Of a stretch of DNA of 40,149 nt, positions 1 to 11,800 are shown piece by piece. This stretch comes from Saccoglossus kowalevskii. Lineage: Eukaryota > Hemichordata > Enteropneusta > Harrimaniidae. The notes beneath the pieces are model-generated. The model saw only the letters and a program-made list of their open reading frames with translations. It searched no databases and was not told the DNA's origin. The position numbers and the translations under genes were made by a program. Location of the stretch: assembly GCF_000003605.2 (NCBI RefSeq), contig NW_003107105.1:61640-101788 (forward strand). Reading direction: 5' to 3'. How positions within the stretch are numbered: position 1 is the stretch's first letter; every line of letters starts with the position of its first letter.

Positions 1-100
1 AAATTTCAACTTTGTCTGGCGCTTAATTGAGGTGTAAAATACAAAGTTTTTGTGGCACTGGCGCCTAATTGAAGGTGGCGCTTAACTGAAGACAAATACG
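1..100. repeat. Fragment of dispersed repeat (GGCGCTTAATTGA motif)
   Basis: Three imperfect copies of a GGCGC(T/C)TAA(T/C)TGA motif lie within 80 bp and end in CAAATACGGTAG. The TACGGTA / ACCGTATTT end recurs in other repeats of this window (for example 19345). This looks like the cut end of an interspersed element whose class I cannot name. Confidence 0.45.
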
Positions 101-427
101 GTAGCTAGGATTCTCTAGGACCCCAGTGAAAGTAGCTAGGACTCTCTAGGACCCCAGTGAAAGTAGCTTTGACTCCCTAGAACTAGTGAAAGTAGCTGTG
201 ACTCCCTAGGACTCCAGTGAAAGTAGCTATGAATCCCTAGAACTCTAGTTGAAGAGCTGTGAATCCCTAGGACTCCAGTGAAAGAAGCTTTGACTCCCTA
301 GGACCCCAGTGAAAGTAGCAGTGGCTCCCTAGAACCCCAGTGAAAGTAGCTATGACTCCTTAGGACTCCAGTGAAAGTAGCTATGACTCTCTTGGACTCA
401 AGTGATAGTTGCTTAGAATCCTTAAAT
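101..427. repeat. 31-bp minisatellite, about 10 copies
   Basis: The unit is about 31 bp, GTAGCTATGACTCCCTAGG then ACTCCAGTGAAA. Copies differ by substitutions and small deletions (29-31 bp), and the last ones decay towards 427. It contains the palindrome CCTAGG. It lies in the intron downstream of exon 8. Confidence 0.9.
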
Positions 428-563
428 GACCAAACCAACAAAATTTCATCTTTTCCCCTAATTTCTCAAAATTCATCAAAATATAGCGACAATACATAAT
501 ATACAAATTTTCGCATCGACCTCCGCTGCACGACGGCCAATACTCCCGCTATACTGTAGTTTT

Positions 564-604
564 GCATACTTTGAGGTATCCTCGTAATAATCTTATTATC
601 ATAC
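564..604. repeat. Half copy of the palindromic MITE seen at 5484-5608
   Basis: The run GCATACTTTGAGGTATCCTC followed by GTAATAATC and TTATTATCATA matches the right arm and outer flank of the hairpin element at 5549-5608. No left arm is seen here. The open frame on the minus strand across this block (466-744) has no recognisable product. Confidence 0.5.
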
Positions 605-2312
605 CGGGGGTATATCTTTTCATTCCAAGGATACACCATTAGAACGCTGAAACCCAAAAAGTTTGGAACAAAATCAGAGAACTTTGTGTGGAGTCTGGTC
701 AAACGCCGGTGGCAGCCATGTTTGTTTTTATTATTAGAGGACACTGACGCGCATAATCATTTCATATTTGGAATCCGCATTTCCTTATATGGTAGGATGT
801 AAATACCCCTTAAAATACCGCAAAATTACGGCACGCTGTAACTTATGGCGTTACAGTGACAGATGTATAATAATAATCATTATATCATTTTTACATTGCA
901 TGTGAGCAATAACATTCTAAATATTGCATCTGGTTTCATACTGTATTAAAACTCGTGATCAAATGACCCTGCCCGTTAATTATCAAGTCAATGTAAGACT
1001 GTTTGCTTTCAGAGATTTTGGTGATTTGCAGGCATTCACTAATCATTGTCCTATTTACAAAGTTGTCCTGATATTAAGTGAATGTGACAGTTTTAACTTC
1101 TATAAAAAATACAAAGCCTTGTAAAGATGAATAAAGCTTACTTGAATTATTAAACTGTGTAGTTGCTGCAGATTATATTAATCCAATAAAATGTGGAAGC
1201 AATGAGAGAAACATAGAAGACAATAAGATATTAGCAGCAAATAATATCCAATGTAATGTCTTGCACTTAATAATACCAAGAATATGTCTCATTTGTAATC
1301 CATGTTCAAAACCAAAGACGTAAACACAAGATTTAGTTGTCGCTCATGGCCAAAATGTCAATTTATTCAAGTCAGTGAAGTAAGTAGAGTAGTTTTAAAA
1401 TTTATTTGAGGTTATTTTGTCATATTCAATTTAACTGTGAACAAATAAATGAATCACTGCATTAATTTAAGTGGAGGGGAATTAACAGAAACATTTGGGT
1501 GGGTGGAGGGGGGGTTACAATTTCAATTTTGTTTTGCGTAGTATTGCAATACAGCTATCAAATATAAGTAGGCAAGGCTGTGAATATGTAAAAACAGATT
1601 GTGAGACTTCAGATTTCATTGGTGCAAGACATTACAATGTTGTAGATGAAAGCCGTGCAGTTTACATGCTGATATTCAATTTTAACCTCTCGTAATGTAA
1701 TTTATTATAATACAAAAGATTCCAACACAATTCATGGTAATTGCCTCAAGATTTGTGATATTGTCCTATTTAAAAATATCACACCAACCAGATTTTACAC
1801 CAACACACAGGAAATGAAGTGTACATATTTATTAATTCACCCTGATATCTCTATAAGGTGGGTAAGAATTTTTAGTCCTAATAAGATTTTTTTTTAAATA
1901 TTTGTTTGCGCCAGTCGACATTCAGAGACACCACCGCTGTCTCTCCTGATATTTTATGTGTCATATGCTAATTTGCAAAAGGTACATGTGTGAACCAGTC
2001 TCCCAAACCAAATACAGTGTCTTTGGAAGGCAGGGTAGATTGTACTCTGATTAATACTGTTCTGTAAACAGTCATCTTGGAAAATGACCCAACAACATTC
2101 CTTATAAACTAATAAGTTAGGGGGTCACAAAAATGCATAGATGATTTGCATAAATTTGCATGCATGGAGTTGCAAACTTGTTTCCTAAGTTATTTAAATT
2201 GCCGAAAAATGTGGCAACAGACATCACAGTGCCCAGTTAGAGATTTATTTTGAAACTTGCATGGTGGCTAGCAATGGCACAATCAGCCATGTGTTAATAT
2301 GAAGATGAAGGC

Positions 2313-2552
2313 TTAACCTTTTTCACCACCAGACTTTCTCGCACAAATTTTTCTGCATTTTTTTCTTATATTTTCCAATATTTCTGGAAATGAAGCCTAA
2401 TTTTGGAGCCGACAAACAAAATTTGAGTCAATTTTCAGTTTTGACTAAAAAATTTGACTATTTTTGTCCCAATCTTCTGAAGGAAAGTGCAGACTATAAC
2501 AAACTATTTTGTGAATTTGTGATGAAGAGGGAACTGGAGGTGAAAAAGATAA
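2313..2552 (+). mobile_element. TTAA-flanked MITE, CCTTTTTCACCACCAG family (copy A)
   Basis: The left end reads TTAA-CCTTTTTCACCACCAG and the right end CTGGAGGTGAAAAAG followed by ATAA. The terminal inverted repeats are about 15 bp. The interior is the same sequence, in inverse orientation, as the element at 14289-14534. TTAA target duplication is the mark of piggyBac-type insertion, so a piggyBac-like MITE is the likely class. The 77-codon open frame inside (2390-2623) is not a gene. Confidence 0.7.
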
Positions 2553-2629
2553 CACAACAAAACAGGCAGGAGAGCTTACCCAATCAGCATGCCAAGAAGA
2601 AGACTGAAAATAAAATTGTGTGACCCTAC

Positions 2630-2842
2630 CTTTTGAAAGATATGAAATATGCCAGCCCTATTTTTTCCTTTCCGTCTTCCTGTTCCAGATAATGTTAGTG
2701 ATCCACTTTTGTATCCAGCTGGAGTATTCCCGCTTCCCGTTGAAATGTTATCACCGTCGTTGTTTTTACTAATATCTTCAAATGGAAAGTCACCGGGTGG
2801 ATCTAATCCTGATTTATATCTGTCAATCATCATATTAGTATC
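2630..2842 (-). CDS. Cip4: Cip4 exon 8 (end of F-BAR and basic linker, residues 261-331)
   Basis: The 71 codons begin [20 protein letters not shown] and FEDIS, the most diagnostic stretch of the family (FNBP1[19 protein letters not shown]). A polar Asn/Gly/Ser-rich stretch follows, then the basic end [17 protein letters not shown]. That end sits where the vertebrate proteins have KSKGKLWPFIKKNK-like sequence. The donor is GTAGGG at 2629-2624. The next exons (proline-rich linker, HR1, SH3) were looked for down to position 1 and not seen. Confidence 0.95.
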
Positions 2843-5800
2843 CTAGAAATGATTAATATACAACAAATTAGAGGGTTAACAATTGGCATAAATTTCTTTT
2901 TGAACATTTGAACACATTTTCACTACTGCCACCCTTCATAATTGTTTGTTTCCATAAAAGATGTAAATCAGAATTTGAAAACTTTCACAAAAATCAAAAA
3001 GTACTGTAATGTTTTGTCTGTGTTGAGAACGAATTTGGAAGAAAATTTACCTAGATTTGATTCAACATTTTGACAAGTGTTGTACCATGCATCTTTTTTA
3101 AAAGCACATATAAACCAGAAATTGTACTTGTTGTATACTGAATCATTAAAATATTCCCATAAAATCTGTATTAGAAGCAACATCCCTAAAAGAAGTCACA
3201 CCCATTCCTTTAGAACAATTGGAAACTAAAAATTCACTATTACTAATATGTGTACATTTCTCTAATAGAAGCTGTATCACCTCTGTTGCATTGTACCATT
3301 TTAATAGAAGCAGCAGTTTCTAATACAGATTTAACAGTACTCATTTTTACCATAGAAACATCTTTGTAATTTGTATAGTACCACAAAATTATGATACTAA
3401 TGGTGATATAGATGTAAAATAATAATCTGGATCAATTTATTTCATATTAGCACAAGGCCAAAACTGCTCTTTTAATCACAATTAAATGACAAACCAACAT
3501 ACTCTTGTATGATCTACACTATTGCCAGCAGCGGTCATTCCATCCAAACATTTTCCAATAATAGGTAAGATTGTCCGGTGTTCATCCGCATATATTTTGT
3601 AAAATTCTCCTAGCATATCTATTCTGTGATTATTGAGTTCTTGAAGTTGCTGAAAGGAGGAAATTATTGATTTAGTAAAAATATCATGAATGTAACTGGG
3701 AATTAAGTAAGCACAGAGCTAGGTTTACTACAGAAAACACAGCTGGCAAGTGAGCAGGATACCTTAATAAAGTTCAAACTGTTAGCAATGCACATTTCAA
3801 ACAGAGAATTTAAGATATCAACATGAAATGAAATGAACAAATCTTAGAGGTCCAGCCTGAGCTACCTATATCATGTATAATATCAAAGAAATCGGACTTG
3901 CGATTTTCAACCACTAGTCGATAATATCTAATTTTACCAAAAATGACAAAAATATTCATCATAATTTTAATAGAGAATTAAAGATACCATCACGAAAAGA
4001 ACAAATCTGAGAGAGGTCCATCTGAGTAACTTATATGTATAATATAAGAGCAATCAGACTTGCGATTTCAAGAAGGCAAAAAAATAAAAAGTTGATGCAG
4101 ATGCCAACGATGAACAATAACTAATAAAATAATAATCTTCGCTCAACGAAGTCAACAGCGAAGCTAAAGAAAACCAACACTCTGATACTTACCCTAGACC
4201 TTTCACAAAAGAGACATAACACTACTTGCATGATTACCACAGATAAACATATATACCGGTATACTAGTAAAATTATAGTCATGGTTTAGGTGGAGTAACC
4301 AACAAGTGGTCATGATTTAAATAATTTTTACCACGACTGTAGTGAATTTGGAAAGTTTCAACCAATCAAATCTTAGTGAATATACACTAACTTAATTAGT
4401 AATCAATTTGTTGTGTACTTGAAGTAGTCTAATATACCATAACCATGTTACCACATATAACCATGAAACTTCTAGAACGCCTATTGGCCAATTCAAGACA
4501 GCCATGGTGTAAACATTGTATTTTCAACGATACCTTGAATACATTAGGCATTTCAACGTTGTAATGTTTTCTCTGTGCTTGGTTCGTGTTTTCTAATTGT
4601 AACACGTATTCATTTTTACAATCTTCACAAGTCTGTTTTTTCTGATTCATAAGATTTCTTTGCTGTAGAGAAAAAAAATAAGATGAAATAAAATAATAAA
4701 ATTCAAAGAATCTTTGGGTATCCAATCGAATATCATCAAAGGTCCTGCAAGTTGAAGACTGCATGATAAAAAAAGTTATTCCAAGTTCACAGGAAGTAAA
4801 ATATAATGACAGAAATTAGAATGTGAATGTAGTTTGCAACAACGACAATTGAATTTTATCCAAATGCCATGTGTATTGTACAGCATGTAATTTTGATGGT
4901 AAATTACTGTCATATCATAGTATTACTGTAAATCACTGTCATATAGTATTACTGTAAATCACTGTCATATCATAGTATTACTGTAAATCACTGTCATATA
5001 GTATTACTGTAAATCACTGTCATATAGTATTACTGTAAATCACTGTCATATAGTATTACTGTAAATCACTGTCATATCATAGTATTACTGTAAATGCATT
5101 AATTACTCACTAGGTTTTTCATTTCACTGCATAGTCAGTTCAATTAAATTCATGTGAACATGTAAAATTACAATAAAACTCATTCTTTCCAAATTGTGAA
5201 CTGAAAACCCAGTGACTATGCTCAAAAGCTGCATCCCACCTTATTAGGGAATAAAATTTCCAAATATGGAACAATTACTGGGTATTTCTAATATGGTGGA
5301 CAATTTTGAAAACAAAGTTCACAGTGTGAAATTTCTAATAATTTCCTCTATTTTGCTTAGTTCCAGGCTTCCTACACCAAATGGTTGGATCAGGTAGATT
5401 TATAATAACACAATGTGGACACCATTTTTTCCAATTTTTATGGCTATTAGTGGAGGCATTCAGCGGGTGATACAACAATAAGGTTATTATGAGGATACCG
5501 CAAAGTATACACACAGACAGAACATGGCCACACTATCCTCCGCTATTACTGTCTATGTGCATACTTTGCGATATCCTCACAACAATCTCATATAATTATT
5601 ATCATAGCGTGATTATCTTTACCTTTTCTACTTGTACTCGTGGCAGATTCATGTCGTCTTTCACTTTTTCATATTGTTGTGTTGCATTCACAGCTGATTT
5701 ATACGAAGATTCATAATTTTTTTTCGCCTGAAATGATAGAATAATTCAATAATATAATTAGTAACTATACAAGTACTCGATAGTTGTATGTAAATTCACA

Positions 5801-8800
5801 AATATGATAACACAATTATTATAAACCTGTTATTTTAGTTATCATATTTTAGAAATCCTATAACACTAAATTCAAGACGCAGTTATTTCAAATTAAGTAT
5901 ATTCCCACATCGTCATACATGTAGTACGTGCTTTAAAGATCTACACTATTTCATAAAACAGAATAGGTTTATAATTGTTGTATTTTCCAGTTTTTGTTCA
6001 GTGCTAGTAAACTGGTCAAGGGGGCATCTTCTTTAAAGTGTCACAGTCGTTATGCACAGCTTATTTGATTACATTGTAAACCAAACAATTTGCATTTCTA
6101 CATGCATTGTATATGTCACCATGGAAACTATATTCAATTTTTCTACAACACAACCATGAAGCTTCAACCTAATGTTTTTCACCAAAATATTGCTGCAACA
6201 TTTTGCACATTCAGTTTTTTTATAAATTTTTCTATAATTTTATCGGTAATTTTAAACCAAAGTGATGTAGTGTTCAATTAAAGACAGATTTTGATCAATT
6301 TTTTTGTAATAATCTGAAAAAAATTTATGCTTATTTATTTTGTGAATGGTGATGAAAATCAACTGTGAGGTTCAGACGACAGAGACATAGTAGCGCACAA
6401 TACAGGATTATTACAAAGATATCACAAAAGCAGTAAGATGTATAATGGAGGTTTACGCCATCCTTCACAGCCTCAATATTATTATTACACATCTTTTCCC
6501 GCTTCTAATCATAATTCAGTGTGAAATGCTGACAAAAATGAATGTATGCAAACAACCTTAAAACAACCAATCATACTGTATATTGAATACAAACAGGCAC
6601 CCCAAACTTTGAAAATTCATGAACTAAGGCCTAAAAAAAGGTAAATTTTATGGTCTGTTAAATTTGTGTTCACTTATAGCATAGCGCCCTCTGTAGACAT
6701 ATTGATTAAATTTGTGCACTTTCAAAGAATTGTAATAAAACAGCCAATATTTATAACACACTGATTACTGGTTTTGATTTTTAGTTGTGCAAATTAATAG
6801 ATTATTGATTAATCTGACCTGTTCAAGTGTCTGGATTGACACTGCTAACGTTGCTTTCACTTTATGTCCCTCTTTGAGGAATTTTTTTCTATCAGCTTTT
6901 AATTCTCTTATAAGTTCTTCGGAGGCTTTAACAACTTTTTCTGAAAGCGATTCAGCGACACTTTCGTGCTGCCCAGACATATCTGTCAGCTCCTTGAGAA
7001 CATCAGCATAACCTTTAAGATAACTATAGCTGTGAATAATAATATAATATGCAAATTAGATTAATTAGCTAATTAATAACAATGAAGATGAGATATGCAA
7101 ATGAGAAGACATGCACTGATGATTTCCCATAATTGAGTGTGTCCATGAAATAAACAGGGCTTGTTTGTTCTAGTGTCAGTACATATTGAAAGGACAGCAG
7201 CCCAAGACTACAGCAAATTATAATGATTTCGCCATTATTGGTTTAAGACCAACTTCAAACCATCTATAATCCAATCACATTTGTGATAGAGGTCATTTAC
7301 ATATCACATGATACTTCCCAACAATAACAATAAAGATAGAAGTCATTTACATATCACATGATACTTCCCAACAATAACAATAGAGATAGAAGTCATTTAC
7401 ATATCACATGATACTTCTCAACAATAACAATAGAGGTAAAAGTCATTTACATATCACATGATACTTCCCAACAATAACAATAGAGGTAGAGGTCATTTAC
7501 ATATCACATGATACTTCCCAACAATAACAATAGAGGTAGAAGTCATTTACATATCACATGATACTTCCCAACAATAACAATAGAGGTAGAAGTCATTTAC
7601 ATATCACTTGATACTTCCCAACAATAACAATAGAGATAGAGATAGAAGTCATTTACATATCACATGATACTTCTCAACAATAACAATAGAGATAGAAGTC
7701 ATTTACATATCACATGATACTTCTCAACAATAACAATAGAGATAGAAGTCATTTACATATCACATGATACTTCTCAACAATAACAATAGAGATAGAAGTC
7801 ATTTACATATCACATGATACTTCTCAACAATAACAATAGAGGTAGAAGTCATTTACATATCACATGATACTTTCCAACCAATCACATTATTGTTAAAAGT
7901 CATTTACATATCACATGACAGCCTCCCACCAATAACACACTCTTTATCACTCACTTACTTACTTGGATTCTTCCTCTTTCTTTTTAAGAGCACATGATTT
8001 CACAAGTCTCCTACAGAGAAAATATTAACATATTAAATCAATTATTTGTCCAGACTTCCCAAAAGATTAGTGACTTGACTTTCTAAGAACCTTTATCAAT
8101 TCAATACAGATATATCTTGCGCATATGAAGAAACGCATGTATATGTGATTGGAGATGGTATGTGCAAATACTTTAATAGATTAAACTTGAACTAGATTAA
8201 AATACGAGTTAAAATTAAATTCACATATGGTTTCCACGAGGTACCATAATGAAATGATTTATCAAAACTGTCTAAATGTCATGTCTAATATTTTAGTTTG
8301 TTTTTCTACTATGCTTGAGACGTTTAGGTAAAATTTACATTTGTATGGAAGTTGTTTGTTATTTCCCTTTTTCTCTCTCATATTCTGAATTATAATTTAC
8401 TACATTTTGAACAATCCAGTGAGTCTGCCCAGTCCTTTGAACAAATTTTCCAAAGATACTGAGTGATCATTAAATTTACTATTCATTTACCGAGGCCTAA
8501 TTTGGAAAACGTCGTTAATGAATTATGCTCTATGTAACCATTGTGTCACTGTGTACATATATTAACCCCTAAACCCCACCCACCGTCTCATGGTATGGTA
8601 TGTATATGTATACACTGGTACAACAAATGATATCCCCATGTTGATATACATACCAGTAACCTAATAGGTCATTTCAAACACTTTGAACATTTGACAAAGA
8701 TGACAATACATTAACTTTGGTAAAATGACCATACATGTATACTAGTACCAGATTTGATCTACTAGAAGCATATTCAAATTAAGGTAGCCCGCTACAATTA

Positions 8801-11800
8801 AAACATGAAAAAAACTGATCACAGTAAATCATTCAGAAATTGTTGTGTAATGATTCACATACATGTACATGCAAGTCATTCATATTTAAAGTTTTTATGG
8901 AGGAAGAAGGATATGTTTCCACAAAAGTTAAGCAAATTAATCTAAAAAGCAACAATTTTGGAACATTTTCCATAGAATTCAATGTAAACACATCATTCCA
9001 TTGGTAACTCTTACTAATATTGAGAATTCTCCCATTTTTCAGTCATATGCAGCCCTCATAACTCTACATATCATTTATTTAGCATAGGTCAACAAACAAA
9101 ATTTTGAGATATGATGTAATGTTTCTGCCATAGGAACCAATTGTAAACTATTTTTGATCAAATTTTGAGTTTGTTTTGTGGAAAACTTAGTTCAGCGACC
9201 ATATTTCAGAATATTGAACATTACAGTAACCCAAACCCCTCTTGTTGAATTACAGGGATTTTGTGTATATGTTTTCAATGCTACCAAACTAAGTCATAAT
9301 TTAATGAAACAGTATAAAACTATATGTGATTTTTGGTTTATGTGCACTTCTAATAGAACAAATATGGTACATGAACATGTAATTCTTAAATAATTGTGCC
9401 AACATTTTGTTTTGTTAATTTTCCTCCATGTCTTTTCAAAGTTGAGTTTGTGCTGTTTTCACTGGCTCTTTAACCAGTGTTCCATGGTACACGTCTCAGC
9501 AATGTAGAACGTTCTGTTTTCTATTTTCAATTATCACATTTATTAAAACTAAAAAAAAATCCAGGTGCTTCAAAGATCTTTTTTTATTTACATTCATTTT
9601 CAATAGTACCATGACTATCGTACATCGCCATGACTACATTTATACCTCCATCTCCGATTTTTTTATCATACCTTCTTTTGATTGGCTTAAATATTTCGTC
9701 AAGCTAGGAGCCCGCATAAACCGTGAATTCTACACCTCCATTCTACCCCTGATGGACGTTATAGTGTATTCCCCATTAAAATACCTAATAATAAATTAGC
9801 ATTATAACAATAGTAACTGTAAATATGTATTTATTGTCAAATCTAGAGGGCCAGACCTCTATAAAGCTCTAGGGAATACCCTCAGATTGAGTCCTAAAAA
9901 GTAGGTCAGATAAAAGAGAGAGCACAGATAATCAAACGATAATAGATGTTCAAATAAATATACATGTAGGTTTAGTTTTAATACCAGCAATTCTATCAAG
10001 CAGACACCAATAAGAGACTGGAAACGTTATTTAGTTATATTATCACAAGTTTCCTGTTGAAATCGGGCTCAACTATCACTAGACGCATGGAGCCGGGAAC
10101 AGCCACTGGTGGCGCTGTATACAATCAAGACCTATTGTGGCTTGCCTTTGCTCATGTAGATTTGAGTGTAAAACGCAGAAACAGTTGTTAAATTTGGTGA
10201 CCAGTTTAGTAAGTAAGTAAGTAAGTAAGTAAACTTTATTGACATTGTACCCTCTTTAGGGTATTAAATTGATAACAATAAAGTAAATGTGTTTTAGAAA
10301 AAACAAACAATTAAAAATAAATGATCAGATAAAGTACAATACAGTTATTACTAAAATAGCTAAATAATAGAAACAAAATTAAAATCACTACTAGTATCAG
10401 AAATAAATATGTATAATGTAAATATTATGAGGCAGCTGGTATGGTAAGTTTCATGTTTTCTTCTCTCAAGTTAAAGCACTGATAAATGAATTTACCAAGT
10501 TTGATCAATGTGTTTTCATTTTTGCTTTCTAGAATTTTTATTAAACAAAATTGATCAATGTTTGTGTTGATAGTACGATAGAAAGCGTTTACAGTCTTCA
10601 AATAACCACAATAGAAAGAGTGGTTGTCAAGACCGAATATACGTGATTCCGACGTTTCATACTAAATGCTTTCTATTAATAATTTAACTTTCAAATAATA
10701 TTCAAGAGATATGTCTATGTCATATTCTGTTAAAGGTTAGTAGCATATTGTGTACGCAGTGCGCATGCTTCAGGTTCTTTTTTCTGTATTCCACAATGCA
10801 TGCATCATCACAGTAAGCTCAATTGAAATTTACGTTACATGCATCGTCACGTTCAGCACCATCAATGGGGTTTCACCACCATGATGGTACTGAACTTAGT
10901 TTTTTGTTTTCGAAGACCACACATAGGCGACACTACCAGATATATACAACAGCTAACAAGCCACACCAACCCTACGACTGCTGAGGATTTGTACACACTC
11001 CCACCATGTCTTACGCTGTAATAAGCAATTTACAATTCTGGTTTTCCCATATCTCTGGATTTTACAATAAGTGCAAGCCCTGCATGTTAAACATTATAAT
11101 ACTTAAAATACGACTGTAGACAGATGACTGACCCATAGTGTCAATAGTACAACAATTAATATACAAGTAGAAGCAATCAACATTAATCACGTAAGTGTTT
11201 GGGTTACAATGATGACATGTGAATGAGTCATGAGTGGGTTATGACGTAATTACATTATATGGATTATATTAAGGAGATAGTCACATTGCTTTACTGTCAT
11301 GTGACTCTAATAATATTAATGCAATTTCTCAGCATGGATATTAATTAAAGAGTTATTGTCACTGTGTGTTCAATATGGGTCACATCAGGCATGGCATTTA
11401 AAAATGGCCTGGGAGTTTATAGTTGCTCTACAGAACAAGGTAATGCCAGTGATTAGGGGAGTTATGGTAATATAATCTCTTCAAAAGCAATCTTCTGCGA
11501 CTTGATTTGGGCGAGCGCTAGGCGAGTGAAGGGATCACTCGCCTTAGAAAGTAAAGTCTGGTCTTATGTGATGTATACATTTTGTGTAGAACCAAAGATC
11601 AAAATTGTCCCAGACAAGTATTTGTCGCAACCAAATGTGGACGCTGGTTGCCCATTTTGACAACCATGACCGGTATACCAAAAACAGAAATCACATTATT
11701 ACATAATCCATGACATTTTCACTTTTAACAATTTTTGAGCAGTTGCTTAATCAATGTCATAGCCACAACAAATTATTCATGCGCTACATGACAGATATTA

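Noticed and set aside
466-744. A 92-codon minus-strand frame.
   Set aside because: It runs across a dispersed repeat end (564-604), has no recognisable domain and no exon-like borders.
1-2629. Search for the HR1 and SH3 exons of Cip4, including the stretch near 1920-1960 that reads ISGETAVVSLNVDW on the minus strand.
   Set aside because: The peptide does not match the HR1 or SH3 part of the family and has no convincing splice borders.
2390-2846. Plus-strand frames at 2390-2623 and 2649-2846.
   Set aside because: The first lies in a MITE; the second is the antisense shadow of Cip4 exon 8.
5728-6818. A missing mini-exon of about 39 nt between exons 4 and 5, suspected at first from alignment to FNBP1L.
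   Set aside because: On counting, exon 5 has 35 codons just like the vertebrate exon beginning SKRRFERDCKEA, so nothing is missing.
7283-7925. CRISPR-like regular repeats.
   Set aside because: The units abut with no unique spacers, and the sequence is eukaryotic; it is a minisatellite. The same holds for the arrays at 101, 24081 and 38893.
9611-9799. A 62-codon plus-strand frame.
   Set aside because: No recognisable domain, no splice context, and A+T-rich DNA of this kind gives such frames by chance.
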